NCBI GenBank assembly: GCA_021783235.1
Contig: JAJXUD010000001.1
Location: 183,569 to 247,568 of the forward strand
Direction: 5' to 3'
Source of the DNA: Myxococcales bacterium
Lineage (GTDB): Bacteria > Myxococcota > Myxococcia > Myxococcales > JAKAPL01
Length of the DNA: 64,000 nt
Part shown: positions 36,806 to 49,257 of the stretch, piece by piece
Position numbering within the stretch: the stretch's first letter is position 1
How the letters are laid out: every line of letters begins with the position of its first letter
The notes under the pieces: model-generated
Told to the model about the DNA's origin: nothing
Database searches by the model: none
What the model saw: the letters and a program-made list of their open reading frames with translations, nothing else
Translations under genes and position numbers: made by a program

Positions 36806-37915
36806 TCAGCGCTTCGCCGCCGCCACCGGGGCCTCGCTCTTGGCGGGGAGCCGCAACAACGAGTAGCTCGCCTTCCCGTCCTGGATCCGGAGGACCGCCG
36901 CGAGCCCGTGGGCCGTCGTGCCATCGTTCATGGCCCAGGGGACGGTGTCGGCGGCGCCCGGGTCGAGGTAGAGCTCGAGGGAGACCTCGTCCGGTCCGAT
37001 CGCCCGGTCGCCATGAAGCGAGGTCGCGTTACCCCCGGCCTCGATGATGTTCGCGAAGACGCCGAAGTGGATCTGGTTCGTCGCGAGGAAGTCCGTCAGG
37101 TTCGGATCACCCACGTTCCCCGGTGGGCTCTGGACGCGGTCGATGGCGTGCAGCCCCTCCCCGTGCGGGGGCCCGTGCGACGCGAGGACGACCGTCGACT
37201 TGAGCTGCGAGGCGAGCCGGCCGAGCGCCTTCAGATCGTCCGTGTGGTAGAGGCAGCCGTCGGCTCCGGCGATCAGGTAACGGGGATCGTGGTAGCCCGG
37301 AAGCGACAGCAGGGCCACCGAGCCGAGGTCCACCTCGCGGGCCCGGCTCAGGTTGAAGACGTTCGGAAACTCCTTCTGCACGCTCGAGATCGCGTCCAGA
37401 AAGCCGCCCTTCGGCTCGCGGTTTCCGATGAGGACGAGGACCGGTAGCCCTGACTTCGCGATGGGTCGGAGAACCCCCGCGATCGCCTCCGCGGAGTCGC
37501 CGCTGTCGCCGTCGACGAGGATCGCCTGCGCCCCCTTCTGCTTGAAGAACTCGAGGTAGGAGCCGATCGCCTGCAGATTCGCCGGGCTCGGCTCGTTCAC
37601 GTTGGCGAGGACTCCCAGGACGACCGGACCCGTCTTCGGGACGTCGAGCGTCAGCTTGTAGCCGTTCAGCGTGGCGCTGTGGCCGGCGTACGTCACTGTC
37701 TCGGGCACCGAGAAGTCGAGTGGCCCGAGGCACTCGGGATCGCTCTTCCCCGACGTCGACGGGGCGAAGGTCACCGGGCCGGCCGCCACGGGCGCCGCTG
37801 CCTGAACGGGGCTCGCCGCGGGCGCAGCCTTCGGCCCGCTCGCCTCCGTCCCCTTCTGGCAGCCGAGAGTCAGCGATCCTCCGGCGAGGAGAAGCAGCGA
37901 GAGCCTGCGCACCAT
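36806..37915 (-). CDS. Metallophosphoesterase-like lipoprotein
   Basis: Signal/lipobox GSLTLGCQKG; VDGDSGD, LIGNREP, VLASHGPPHGEG. Confidence 0.65.
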   Translation of the reverse strand: MVRRLSLLLLAGGSLTLGCQKGTEASGPKAAPAASPVQAAAPVAAGPVTFAPSTSGKSDPECLGPLDFSVPETVTYAGHSATLNGYKLTLDVPKTGPVVLGVLANVNEPSPANLQAIGSYLEFFKQKGAQAILVDGDSGDSAEAIAGVLRPIAKSGLPVLVLIGNREPKGGFLDAISSVQKEFPNVFNLSRAREVDLGSVALLSLPGYHDPRYLIAGADGCLYHTDDLKALGRLASQLKSTVVLASHGPPHGEGLHAIDRVQSPPGNVGDPNLTDFLATNQIHFGVFANIIEAGGNATSLHGDRAIGPDEVSLELYLDPGAADTVPWAMNDGTTAHGLAAVLRIQDGKASYSLLRLPAKSEAPVAAAKR

Positions 37916-38103
37916 GGGAAGCCTCCGGGGACGTTGCGGGTTCGACGAAGCGGGGCCGGAGTATAGGGGGGAGCCCGGCTACCGGGCAAGCGAGGTCGGA
38001 GGCCTCGCGCCGCGGGCCCACCGGCTCGCGAATGAAGGATCAACGAGTGCCGAACGTCAGCCCCGCGATCTAGCTTTCAACCATCGTCTCTTGGAGGTTC
38101 GAA

Positions 38104-38286
38104 TTGAGGGCGCCAAGCTCCAATCCCGTCGTCGTCGTCAAGCCTCGACCCCGCTGCCAGGCGCCGAACTGCGTCGAGAGCGCGCTGGTCCGCTGCCCGA
38201 TCCACCAGAGCCTGCTCTGCCCGGTCCATTTTCGAGACCACGCCCTGGAGAAGGGCTGCCGCCAGCTCCCTCCGGGCGCCGGCTAA
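38104..38286 (+). CDS. Small Cys/His protein
   Basis: CQAPNCVESALVRCPIHQSLLCPVHFRDHA. Confidence 0.6.
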   Translation: MRAPSSNPVVVVKPRPRCQAPNCVESALVRCPIHQSLLCPVHFRDHALEKGCRQLPPGAG

Positions 38287-38750
38287 CCTCTCAGGGCAGC
38301 CTCGACGAGCACGTTCCGCATCCCGTCGAGCGAGCTGCCGACCTGGCTGGCGATCGCCATCATCAACTTCAGGCAGGCCTGCGGCTTCTGGGCCTGCAGC
38401 CGCTGGAAGTCGCGGGCCCGAAGCTCGAGCACCAACGTGTCCTCGGAGGCGACCGCGCTGACCAGCCGGGCCCCGCTCGCGTGGAGTAGCGCCATCTGCC
38501 CCAGCGCCTCGCCGGGTCCCAAGGTGGCGAGTGGCTGGTCGGTCCGGTCGGGGCGCTTGAGGACGACCTGGACCGAGCCCGTCTGCACGACGTACATGGC
38601 GTCCGAGGCCATTCCCTCGACGAAGAGCGGCATGCCAGCCCGGACGGAGCGCTCCGCCGCGATCGTCGCTAGAATCGCGAGGCCGGTCTCCGAGAAACCT
38701 TTGAACAGGTCGCACTTCGAAAGCGCCTGCGCCGCGCCCTGCATCGCCAT
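38283..38750 (-). CDS. Cyclic-nucleotide-binding domain protein
   Basis: LFKGFSETGLAILATIAAERSVRAGMPLFVEG..YVVQTGSVQVV..LGPGEALGQMALL. Confidence 0.85.
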   Translation of the reverse strand: MAMQGAAQALSKCDLFKGFSETGLAILATIAAERSVRAGMPLFVEGMASDAMYVVQTGSVQVVLKRPDRTDQPLATLGPGEALGQMALLHASGARLVSAVASEDTLVLELRARDFQRLQAQKPQACLKLMMAIASQVGSSLDGMRNVLVEAALRG

Positions 38751-38889
38751 CCCCGCTCCTTTTCGAGAACGACCGTCGAGCTCATCCTCCCGGCAGCTGG
38801 GCCGAGCTGTCAACCCGCCGTTCAGCGGCAGGGGCGGGCAGGGTTGATTCCGGATCCGAACCTTCGATAATCTCCGCGGCGAGGGAGGA

Positions 38890-40788
<1,899 letters not shown>

Positions 40789-40824
40789 GGCCGCGAGCGA
40801 GCCCCCTCCCGTCCCCTCCGAGCG

Positions 40825-41220
40825 TCAGGTCGCGGCGCGGCTCCTCCGGCCGAGCCAGCGCGTCGCCGCCAGCGCGAAGAGCGCGCCCAGCCCGCTGCCG
40901 ATTCCGTCGGCGACGACGTCCCCGAGCTCGGCGTCTCTCCCGGGCACGAAGCTCTGGTGCAGCTCGTCGCTCGCCCCGTAGAGCAGCCCGATCAGCGCGA
41001 CCCAGCCGAGCAGCTCGCGTCCCTCGAGGCGGGACGCCAGCGCGATCCCGAGGCAGAGGCCGAGCCCGCCGTACTCCGTCAGGTGGAGGAGCTTGTCCCA
41101 GACCCTCGCCGTGAGTCCGGGCAGCGGGTTCGACTGGGTCGAGAGATAGAAGATGATCCCCGCGTAGGCGACGACCAGGAGCCAGGCGAGCGGGCGCCAG
41201 CGTCTCGGAGCGCCGATCAT
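40825..41220 (-). CDS. VanZ-like membrane protein
   Basis: YAGIIFYLSTQSNP..LLHLTEYGGLGLCLG..DELHQSFVPGRDAELGDVVADGIGSGLGAL. Confidence 0.88.
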   Translation of the reverse strand: MIGAPRRWRPLAWLLVVAYAGIIFYLSTQSNPLPGLTARVWDKLLHLTEYGGLGLCLGIALASRLEGRELLGWVALIGLLYGASDELHQSFVPGRDAELGDVVADGIGSGLGALFALAATRWLGRRSRAAT

Positions 41221-42596
41221 GCGACGACCGGCAGCGGAAGGTGCCGCGGTGCGGCCGCGGGAACGAGCGGCGGCTCGACGAGCGACGCGAGGCGACCGCC
41301 CAGCGAGGCCGTCGTCGCCTCCTCGACGCGGACCCGAACGATCGAGCCCGGCTCGGCGTCTCCCTCGAAGTGGACCACCCAGTTCTCGGAGGTGTGGCCG
41401 CAGCGCCGCGCGGGATCGGACTTCGAGGGCCCCTCGACCAGGACCTCCACCTCGGTGCCAATCGCCCGCTCGTGGAGCTCACGGGTGACGCGGCGCTGGA
41501 TCGCCTGGAGCCGCTCGAGCCGCGCGAGCTTCACGGGTTCGGGCACGAGCCCCCAATCGCGCTCCCGGAGCCGTGCGGCGGTGTGGGGCCGGGAGGAGTA
41601 GACGAACGAGTAGAGGTTGTCGAAGCGGACGCGCTCCAGCAGCCCGAGCGTGGCCTCGAAGTCGTCCTCCGTCTCGCCGGGGAAGCCCACGATGACGTCG
41701 CTCGTCAGCGCCACGTCCGGCGACGAGGCGCGAAGCCGCGCGACCTTCGCCTCGTACTCCGCCGCGGTGTAGCCGCGGCGCATCCGCTCGAGGACTCCGT
41801 CCGAGCCCGACTGGAAGGGCAGGTGCAGGTGGCGGCGAAGCGACCCGAGCTCGGCGAAGCAGCGGACGAGCCCCTCCCCGAAGTCCTGTGGGTGGCTCGT
41901 CGTGAAGCGCAGCCGGGCGAGCCCCGGGACCGAGGAGACGCGGCGCAAGAGCTCCGGGAAGTCGCAACCGCCCGAGAACGAGTTGACGTTCTGGCCGATG
42001 AGCGTGACCTCGCGGACGCCGACCCGCACGAGATCGTCCACCTCGGAGACGATCTCGGCGTAAGGGCGGCTCTGCTCGCGCCCGCGCGTGCGCGGCACCA
42101 CGCAGAAGCTGCAGACGTTGTCGCAGCCCTTCATGGCGGTGACGAAGGCGGTCACCCGTCCGCGGGACTGCTCCGGGTCGGCGCGCGGAAAGAGGTACTC
42201 GGAGGAGTCCATCCAGTCGGTCCGGGCGCCGGCCCGGACCCCCCGCCGCGCCTCCGCCACCAGCTCCGGGAGCGCGGCGAGGTTGTCGGGGCCCAAGACG
42301 AAGTCGACGAACGGGGCCCGCCGCAGCAGCCTCTCCTTCTCCTGCTGGGCGACGCAGCCCGCGACGCCGAGGAGCGCGCCGCCCCCGCCCTTCTGCCGCT
42401 TGTAGCGGCCGAGCGCGGAGTAGAGCTTCTGCTCCGCCTTCTCGCGGATGGCGCAGGTGTTGACGAGGATGAGGTCGGCGTCCTCGGGCGCTTCGGCGTC
42501 CGCCCAGCCGTCGCGGCGGAGCGCCTCGAGCATCCGCTGCGAGTCGCTCTCGTTCATCTGGCAGCCGAAGGTGTGGATGTAGACTCGGTTCCCCAT
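41217..42596 (-). CDS. miaB: tRNA-2-methylthio-N6-dimethylallyladenosine synthase
   Basis: YIHTFGCQMNESDSQRM, CDNVCSFCVVPRTRGREQSRP, TRAM domain. Confidence 0.95.
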   Translation of the reverse strand: MGNRVYIHTFGCQMNESDSQRMLEALRRDGWADAEAPEDADLILVNTCAIREKAEQKLYSALGRYKRQKGGGGALLGVAGCVAQQEKERLLRRAPFVDFVLGPDNLAALPELVAEARRGVRAGARTDWMDSSEYLFPRADPEQSRGRVTAFVTAMKGCDNVCSFCVVPRTRGREQSRPYAEIVSEVDDLVRVGVREVTLIGQNVNSFSGGCDFPELLRRVSSVPGLARLRFTTSHPQDFGEGLVRCFAELGSLRRHLHLPFQSGSDGVLERMRRGYTAAEYEAKVARLRASSPDVALTSDVIVGFPGETEDDFEATLGLLERVRFDNLYSFVYSSRPHTAARLRERDWGLVPEPVKLARLERLQAIQRRVTRELHERAIGTEVEVLVEGPSKSDPARRCGHTSENWVVHFEGDAEPGSIVRVRVEEATTASLGGRLASLVEPPLVPAAAPRHLPLPVVA

Positions 42597-42769
42597 CTGG
42601 ACGGCCCCTCTACCACGTCCCGGCCAGCGGGCGCGAGGGAGATGGGCGGGCTCGGCAGCGGCGGCGGCGTGCAGGCCCGGGCCACGAAGAGCGCGAGGAC
42701 GAGCGCGGCGACCAGGGCGGCGATCCCCAGCTCGAACGTGTGCCAGATGACCAGCCGCTTCGCCTCCAC
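42554..42769 (-). CDS. Small membrane protein overlapping the miaB start
   Basis: MEAKRLVIWHTFELGIAALVAALVLALFVARAC. Confidence 0.5.
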   Translation of the reverse strand: MEAKRLVIWHTFELGIAALVAALVLALFVARACTPPPLPSPPISLAPAGRDVVEGPSRWGTESTSTPSAAR

Positions 42770-42808
42770 CCTGGAAAGCTGGGGCGCGCCGCGCCCGGCC
42801 GAAAGCCC

Positions 42809-44203
42809 TCAGCTCGGGACGATCGAGTCGGCGAGCTTCTCGAGGTCGGCGACGCAGGAGACGATCGCCACCTGGCTCACCTGCCGCTCGTAGGTCAGCA
42901 TCTCGCTGTCCCCGAGCCCCCACGACGAGCGGGGCTCCGGGCAGATCCAGACGACGCGGCGGGCCTTGAGCTTCAGCTCCCGCAGCGCCCAGGCGTTTGC
43001 CGGGTTGTAGTTGTTCCGCCCGTCCCCGATGACCATCACCGTCGTCCGCCGCGTGACCGCGCCGAGTTCGGTTCGGACGAACTGCGAGAGGGCCCGCCCG
43101 TAGCTCGAGTTCTCCGTGAGGCTGACCACCCTTCCGACGACCGAGGGATCGACCGCCCGCCGCACGTCCAGCTCGCGCAGCTCGCGGGTGATCTCGCCGA
43201 TCTCGCTCACGAAGACGTAGCTGCGCACCCGCGCGAAGAGCGACTGGAGCGTGTGCAGGAACAGCAGCATGAGCCGGCTCGTGGTGCGGACCGAGTCCGA
43301 GACGTCGCAGAGCACCACCACGTCCGGCCGGGCGGGGCGCCGGCCCCGGAACGCGACGCGCGCGGGGTAGCCCCCGGCCGAGAGGTTCAGGCGGAGCGTC
43401 CGGCGAACGTTCAGCGCGCCGCGGCGCCGCAGCCGCTGGCGCCGGAGCATCCGGGCCTTGAGCCGCTCGGCCAGCCGCCGGACCGTCCCCTCCATGTCGT
43501 CGATCTCTTGCTGCGAGAGGAGCGCGAACGGCTTCTCCTCGGGGGCCCCCGCGGGCTTGCCCGCGAGTCGGGCCTCTGCCTCGCCCTCGACCAGCCGGCG
43601 GACCGACCGCTCGAGCCCCTCGAGCGCCGCTCGAAGCCGCTGGCCGATGGCCTCGAGCGCCTTCGGGTCGAGCCCCCGGGCCCGCAGGTCGGCCTCGAGC
43701 TCCGCGAGCTCGCGGGCGACGCCTCCGAGCCCCGCCGCGGAGCCCAGCCGCCTCGCGTAGAAGCCTTGCTGCAGCGTCGAGGACATCTGGCCGAGGTCGA
43801 GCCGCAGCGCCGCCCCGCGCAAAAGCGAGGTCACCTGGGCGGCGTCGCCCTCGAGGGCGGCGCGGGTGAGCGGCGAGAGCGGCCGGTTCTGCAGCTCCCA
43901 GGCGAGCATCCGCAGCGTGTCCTCGTCCAGCGCACCCTCCTCTTGGAGCCGCGCCAGGATCCCGGCCTCGATCTCCCCGAGCAGGCCGACGACCCCGGAG
44001 AAGAAGAGCTCGAAGGCCTCGCGGAAGGGCTGCCGGTCGCGGGACCGCTTGACGAGCGCGCTCTCGAGCGCCGCGCGGACCTCTTCCTTCCGGCCGAGGT
44101 CGACCCAGCCGAGGGCGGCGCTGGCGTCCACGAGCTCCGCCGTGGAGACGCGCAGCCCGCGCTGCCGCAGGAGCCCCGCGAGCTCGACGAGCCGCGCCTC
44201 CAC
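42809..44203 (-). CDS. VWA domain protein (CoxE-like)
   Basis: PDVVVLCDVSDSVRTTSRLMLLF..SYGRALSQFV..TVMVIGDGRNNYN. Confidence 0.88.
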   Translation of the reverse strand: MEARLVELAGLLRQRGLRVSTAELVDASAALGWVDLGRKEEVRAALESALVKRSRDRQPFREAFELFFSGVVGLLGEIEAGILARLQEEGALDEDTLRMLAWELQNRPLSPLTRAALEGDAAQVTSLLRGAALRLDLGQMSSTLQQGFYARRLGSAAGLGGVARELAELEADLRARGLDPKALEAIGQRLRAALEGLERSVRRLVEGEAEARLAGKPAGAPEEKPFALLSQQEIDDMEGTVRRLAERLKARMLRRQRLRRRGALNVRRTLRLNLSAGGYPARVAFRGRRPARPDVVVLCDVSDSVRTTSRLMLLFLHTLQSLFARVRSYVFVSEIGEITRELRELDVRRAVDPSVVGRVVSLTENSSYGRALSQFVRTELGAVTRRTTVMVIGDGRNNYNPANAWALRELKLKARRVVWICPEPRSSWGLGDSEMLTYERQVSQVAIVSCVADLEKLADSIVPS

Positions 44204-44204
44204 C

Positions 44205-45467
44205 TCAGGCCGCCCGCCGCTCGAGGCCGACGACGGCCTCGAGGTGATAGGTCTGCGGGTAGAGGTCGAGGACGGCCGCGCTCGCGACCCGGTGGCCGAG
44301 CCGGACGAGCTCCCCCACGTCCCGCGCCAGCGTGGCGGGGTCGCAGGAGACGTAGGCGATGCGACGCGCGCCGAGCCCGCCCAGCAGCCGGACCGCGCCG
44401 CGGGCGCCGGCGCGCGGCGGATCGAGCAGCACGGCGTCGAACGATCCGACCGGCCGGAAGGACTCGACGCGCGAGGCCACCCACTCGACCCGGCTCTCGA
44501 GCTCGGCGGGCGTGGCGCGCCGGGCGAGCTCCAGCGCGACCCCCTCCTCCTCCACGGCGACGACGCTCCCGGCGGCCCGCGCGAGGGAGAAGGTGAAGTT
44601 GCCGGAGCCGCAGTAGAGCTCGAGCAGCCGCTCGCCTGGCCGCGGCGAGAGCGCCCCGAGCGCTTCGTCGACGAGCCGCCGGTTTCCCTCGCGGCTCGCC
44701 TGCGCGAAGACGTCGGGCCGCAAGAGCGCCTCGCCGTCCCAGAGCGCGGGCTCGGCCAGCGCCCGCCGCCGCTCGCCGCCGCGGACCACGAGCCCCGCGA
44801 AGCCGTCGAGCCGTTCGAGGAGCCGCGTGGCCGCGCGGACCGCCGGCTCGAACGGAGCGCCCTCCCCCAGCACGAGCTCCGCCGAGGCCCGGCCGGCCTC
44901 GCAGATCTCGACGTGGGCGAGGCCCGGAACGGGCTCTTCGAGCAGCGCCGAGCCGAGCCGCCGGACGGCGGCCTCGAGCGGCTCGGTGAGGAGCTCGCAG
45001 CCGGAGGAGTCCCCGAAGACCGGGACGATCCGCCGGGAGCCGCGCGCGAAGAGGCCGAGCGCCCAGCCAGGCCCCAAAGCGAGCCGAGCGCGCCGCCGGT
45101 AGCGCCGGGCGAGCGGCGCCGCGATCGCCCGGATCTCCGGCAGCTCGTCCGACGGGATCTTCCCCAGCCGCCGCAGCGCCTGCGCCAGCGTCTCTCGCTT
45201 CGCCTCGAGCTGCGCCTCGGGGGAGAGGTGCTGCCACTGGCAGCCGCCGCACTCCCCCACCTTCGGGCACGAGGCGCGGACCCGCCCGGGCCCCGGCTCG
45301 ACGACGCCCGAGAGCGTCGCGCGGAGCGGGTTCTCGCGCCCGGGCAGGAGCTCCGCCTCCACGAGATCCCCAGGCGCGGTTCCCGGCACGAAGACCGCGC
45401 GGCCCTCGAGGCGGGCGACCCCGTCGCCGCCGTGCGCGAGAGTGTCGATGCGAAGCGTCGCGCCCAT
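44205..45467 (-). CDS. 23S rRNA (uracil-5-)-methyltransferase, RumA/RlmD-like
   Basis: TRAM domain, CPKVGECGGCQWQHL Fe-S motif, LYCGSGNFTFSLA, SCDPATLARD. Confidence 0.92.
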   Translation of the reverse strand: MGATLRIDTLAHGGDGVARLEGRAVFVPGTAPGDLVEAELLPGRENPLRATLSGVVEPGPGRVRASCPKVGECGGCQWQHLSPEAQLEAKRETLAQALRRLGKIPSDELPEIRAIAAPLARRYRRRARLALGPGWALGLFARGSRRIVPVFGDSSGCELLTEPLEAAVRRLGSALLEEPVPGLAHVEICEAGRASAELVLGEGAPFEPAVRAATRLLERLDGFAGLVVRGGERRRALAEPALWDGEALLRPDVFAQASREGNRRLVDEALGALSPRPGERLLELYCGSGNFTFSLARAAGSVVAVEEEGVALELARRATPAELESRVEWVASRVESFRPVGSFDAVLLDPPRAGARGAVRLLGGLGARRIAYVSCDPATLARDVGELVRLGHRVASAAVLDLYPQTYHLEAVVGLERRAA

Positions 45468-45497
45468 GACGGGACCGGCTCGGCCCTGGCGCCGCTC

Positions 45498-45878
45498 CTA
45501 CCGCTTGGACTGGGGCGGCTCGGGCAGATCCTTCTGCAACTTGTCGACGAAGGCGGCGATGCGGCCGCGCTTCTCGTCGTCGATGTCGACGAACTCGATT
45601 CCCATCCCCGGGACGAGGTTCGAGGCGTTGTCGAACTCGTTCACCCACGAGACCTTGCCCTGGAGATCGAACGGGAAGGCGGCGTCGGGCAGCGAGACGA
45701 TGAGCCGCACCTGCGAGCCGACGGGGAGCGGCGTGCGGGTGTTCACGAAGAGGCCGCCCTTCGAGATGTTGACCGCCCAGTCGGTGATGAAGCCATCGAC
45801 GGTTCGGTACGCCACGAGGATCTCGTGGTGGAGCCGCTGCGCCTTCCGCTCCTGGCGCTTGCCCTTCGCCGCGTCCAT
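45498..45878 (-). CDS. PilZ domain protein
   Basis: NISKGGLFVNTRTPLPVGSQVRL. Confidence 0.85.
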   Translation of the reverse strand: MDAAKGKRQERKAQRLHHEILVAYRTVDGFITDWAVNISKGGLFVNTRTPLPVGSQVRLIVSLPDAAFPFDLQGKVSWVNEFDNASNLVPGMGIEFVDIDDEKRGRIAAFVDKLQKDLPEPPQSKR

Positions 45879-46015
45879 GGCCGGCGACTATAGCACCCCG
45901 CCGGCCGGCCCGCCAAAGAAGCGTCGGCTTCGATCGGGCTCGTTCGCGAGCGTTGTCCGAAAGGGGGGCCCTCTGTTATTGATGAAAACGGGTCAGCTCT
46001 CGCCGGGGAGGGAAC

Positions 46016-46639
46016 ATGCGCCAGACTCTCGTGAAAGTCTTCGTCGCCGCGCTTCTCTCGGCTTCGGCCGGCGGCTGCTCCGGAGGGGGCGGTGGGACGG
46101 TTCCCGGCGGAGGCGGATCGACCGGAGGGACCTCCGGAGGATCGTCCTCGGGCGGAGCCGGCGGCGGCCTCTCCGGATCGCTCGCCTTCACGCCGAGCTT
46201 CCAGGGGCTCGAGCTGAGTCTGCTCCCTGACGGCGGCGTCGACCCGACTCGGCTCGGCGTCCTGGTCGCGGACGCCGACTGGGGTGACGCCTGCGACGCG
46301 GGCATCTCCCCCGCCGCGCCCCATTCGCTCGGGCTCTCGCTGTCGAGCCTTCCGGATCCCATCCAGCCGGGCAGCTACGGGCTCCCCGTCGGAGGCGGCT
46401 ACGCCACCTTCGCGACCTACCAGGCGATCTCGGGTGGCTTCGAGGCGACGGGCATGTACGCCGCCGTCTCGGGGACGATCACCCTCACCTCCTACGACGG
46501 CGGCGAGGCGACCGGCTCCTTCGACCTCGTCTTCGACGGAGGCTCCCAGCTGCAGACGAACGGGATCGACGCCGGGTTCTTGAGCGGCACCCTCTCCGGA
46601 AGCTTCGACGCCCGCTACTGCTTCGGTTCGTCGTTCTGA
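46016..46639 (+). CDS. Ser/Gly-rich lipoprotein
   Basis: Lipobox ASAGGCSGGGGG. Confidence 0.75.
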   Translation: MRQTLVKVFVAALLSASAGGCSGGGGGTVPGGGGSTGGTSGGSSSGGAGGGLSGSLAFTPSFQGLELSLLPDGGVDPTRLGVLVADADWGDACDAGISPAAPHSLGLSLSSLPDPIQPGSYGLPVGGGYATFATYQAISGGFEATGMYAAVSGTITLTSYDGGEATGSFDLVFDGGSQLQTNGIDAGFLSGTLSGSFDARYCFGSSF

Positions 46640-46652
46640 CGCCGGCCGCGAT

Positions 46653-47309
46653 CTAGGCGGCGATCTGGCCCACGCTTCCGGGCACGAGCAGCTTCGGCTC
46701 GGTCACCTTCTGCACGTCGGCGGGGGCGAGCCCCGGCGCGACCTCGCGCAGGACCAGCCCCTCGGCCGTCACGTCGATCAGCGCGAGGTCCGTGAGGATC
46801 GTCGAGACGCAGCGCTTGCCGGTGAGCGGCAACGAGCACTGCCGGAGGATCTTGGGCCGGCCGTCCTTCGAGCAGTGCTCCATGGTCACGAGCACCCGCT
46901 TCGCGCCCGAGACGAGGTCCATCGCCCCGCCCATTCCCTTCACCATCTTGCCGGGGATCATCCAGTTGGCGAGGTCGCCCTGCTCGCTCACCTCCATGGC
47001 GCCCAGGATGGCGAGGTCGATGTGGCCGCCGCGGATCATCGCGAAGCTCTCGGCCGAGTTGAAGAAGGCGGTGCCGGGGATCTCGGTCACCGTCTCCTTG
47101 CCGGCGTTGATGAGGTCCGGGTCCTCGGTCCCCTCGATCGGGTAGGCCCCGATGCCGAGCATCCCATTCTCGGACTGGAAGACGACGTCGATCCCCTTCG
47201 GGACGTAGTTCGCGACCAGGGTCGGGATCCCGATGCCGAGGTTCACGTAGAAGCCGTCGCGAAGCTCCCTCGCGGCGCGCGCGGCGATCTGCTCGCGGTT
47301 CAGTGCCAT
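46653..47309 (-). CDS. 3-oxoacid/acetate CoA-transferase subunit B
   Basis: [29 protein letters not shown]. Confidence 0.92.
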   Translation of the reverse strand: MALNREQIAARAARELRDGFYVNLGIGIPTLVANYVPKGIDVVFQSENGMLGIGAYPIEGTEDPDLINAGKETVTEIPGTAFFNSAESFAMIRGGHIDLAILGAMEVSEQGDLANWMIPGKMVKGMGGAMDLVSGAKRVLVTMEHCSKDGRPKILRQCSLPLTGKRCVSTILTDLALIDVTAEGLVLREVAPGLAPADVQKVTEPKLLVPGSVGQIAA

Positions 47310-47319
47310 CGTCGTCTCC

Positions 47320-48018
47320 TCAGGCCCGCGGCCGGACGGTTCGCTTCTCGATCCACTTCTGGTAGCCGCTCCCCCGAAAGATCCGATGCACGTAGATGGA
47401 CGGCACGTGGATCTGGTCGGGCTCGAGTTCGCCCAGCTTCACGAGCTCTTCGGCCTCGACGATCGTCACCTTCGCGGCCATGCACATCAGCGGCGAGAAG
47501 TTGCGCGCGGTCTTGCGGAAGACGAGGTTTCCCCACTCGTCCGCCTTCCAGGCCCGAACGATGGCGAAGTCGCCCGACAGCGGCCGCTCGAGGACGTACT
47601 CGCGCCCCTCGAACTGCCGCGTCTCCTTCCCCTCGGCCACCTTCGTGCCCACGCCGGTCGGGGTGTAGAAGCCGGCGATGCCCGCGCCGCCGGCCCGGAT
47701 CCGCTCGGCCAAGGTCCCCTGGGGGTTCAGCTCGACCTCCAGCTCTCCGGCGAGGTACTGCCGCTCGAACTCCTTGTTCTCCCCGACGTAGGAGCTCACC
47801 ATCTTTCGGACCTGCTTCGCCTTCAGCAAGACGCCGAGGCCGAGCTCGGTCGTCCCGCAGTTGTTCGAGACGACCGTGAGGTTCTTCGTCCCCTTCTCGT
47901 GAATCGCGGCGATGAGGTTCTCGGGGTTGCCGCAGAGGCCGAAGCCCCCCGAGAGGATCGTCGCGCCGTCCTTCAGGTCGAAGAGCGCGGCCTTCGCGTC
48001 CGCGAAGATCTTGTTCAT
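47320..48018 (-). CDS. 3-oxoacid/acetate CoA-transferase subunit A
   Basis: [31 protein letters not shown]. Confidence 0.92.
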   Translation of the reverse strand: MNKIFADAKAALFDLKDGATILSGGFGLCGNPENLIAAIHEKGTKNLTVVSNNCGTTELGLGVLLKAKQVRKMVSSYVGENKEFERQYLAGELEVELNPQGTLAERIRAGGAGIAGFYTPTGVGTKVAEGKETRQFEGREYVLERPLSGDFAIVRAWKADEWGNLVFRKTARNFSPLMCMAAKVTIVEAEELVKLGELEPDQIHVPSIYVHRIFRGSGYQKWIEKRTVRPRA

Positions 48019-49205
48019 CGCTCCACCACCATCGCGATCCCCTCGCCGCCGCCGATGCAGAGCGAGGCGACGCCGCGCCTCTTGCCGAGATCCTTCATGG
48101 CGTACAGCAGGGTCACGAGGATGCGGGCGCCGGAGGCGCCGATGGGGTGGCCCAGGCAGACGGCGCCGCCGCGGACGTTGACGTTCGAGGGATCGAGCCC
48201 CAAGAGCGCGTTGTTCGCGAGCGCGACCACCGCGAAGGCCTCGTTGATCTCCCAGAGGTCGATGTCCTTCGTCTGGAGGCCGAGCCTCTGGAGCGTGGCC
48301 CGGATCGCGTCGTTCGGCGCGATGGTGAACTCCTCCGGCTTGCGGGCGGCGACGCCGTGCCCGACGATCCGGCCGAGGATGGTCCGCTTCTCGGCCTGGG
48401 CGCGCTCGGCGGCCATCAGGACCAGCGCGGCGGCGCCGTCGTTGATCGAGCTCGCGTTCGCGGCGGTCACCGTGCCGTCCTTCTGGAACACCGGCTTGAG
48501 CTGCGGGATCTTCTCGGGCCGCGCGTTCTTCGGCCCCTCGTCCTCCGAGACCAGCACGGGCTCGCCCTTCTTCTGCGGCACCGGGACGGGGACGATCTCG
48601 GCCGCGAACGCCCCCGAGGCCTGCGCCTTCTGGGCGCGCTCGGTGCTCATCTTCGCGAACTCGTCCTGGGCCGAGCGCGAGATCTTCTCGGTCGTGGCGC
48701 ACTTCTCGGCGCAGACGCCCATGTGGACCTGGCCGTAGACGTCCCAGAGGCCGTCCCGGATCATGCCGTCGACGAGCTCGACGTTGCCCATGCGCGCGCC
48801 CTGGCGGGTGGCGTAGTCGTAGTAGGGGGCGTTCGACATGCTCTCCATGCCGCCCGCGACCACCACCTCGGCGTCGCCGAGCGCGATCGCCTGCGCCCCC
48901 GAGATCACCGCCTGCAGCCCCGATCCGCAGACCTTGTTGACGGTGACGCAGGGGACGGATTCGGCGAGGCCCGCGAAGATCGCCGCCTGGCGCGCCGGCG
49001 CCTGGCCCACGCCGCCCTGGAGGACGCAGCCCATGATCACCTGGCTCACCTCCCCGGGCTTCAGCCCCGCCCGCTCCACCGCCGCCCCGATCGCGACGGC
49101 GCCGAGCTTCGGCGCGGGGAGGGACGCGAGCGCCCCCTGAAAGGCGCCGAGCGGGGTTCGGGCGCCGGAGACGATCACGACCTCGCGAGGCTTCGAGACG
49201 GCCAT
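48015..49205 (-). CDS. Acetyl-CoA acetyltransferase (thiolase)
   Basis: [45 protein letters not shown]. Confidence 0.95.
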   Translation of the reverse strand: MAVSKPREVVIVSGARTPLGAFQGALASLPAPKLGAVAIGAAVERAGLKPGEVSQVIMGCVLQGGVGQAPARQAAIFAGLAESVPCVTVNKVCGSGLQAVISGAQAIALGDAEVVVAGGMESMSNAPYYDYATRQGARMGNVELVDGMIRDGLWDVYGQVHMGVCAEKCATTEKISRSAQDEFAKMSTERAQKAQASGAFAAEIVPVPVPQKKGEPVLVSEDEGPKNARPEKIPQLKPVFQKDGTVTAANASSINDGAAALVLMAAERAQAEKRTILGRIVGHGVAARKPEEFTIAPNDAIRATLQRLGLQTKDIDLWEINEAFAVVALANNALLGLDPSNVNVRGGAVCLGHPIGASGARILVTLLYAMKDLGKRRGVASLCIGGGEGIAMVVER

Positions 49206-49257
49206 GGGATCCTCCTTCGGGTTTCGGGCGGAGGCTTAACCCCCGGGGCGAGAGCGG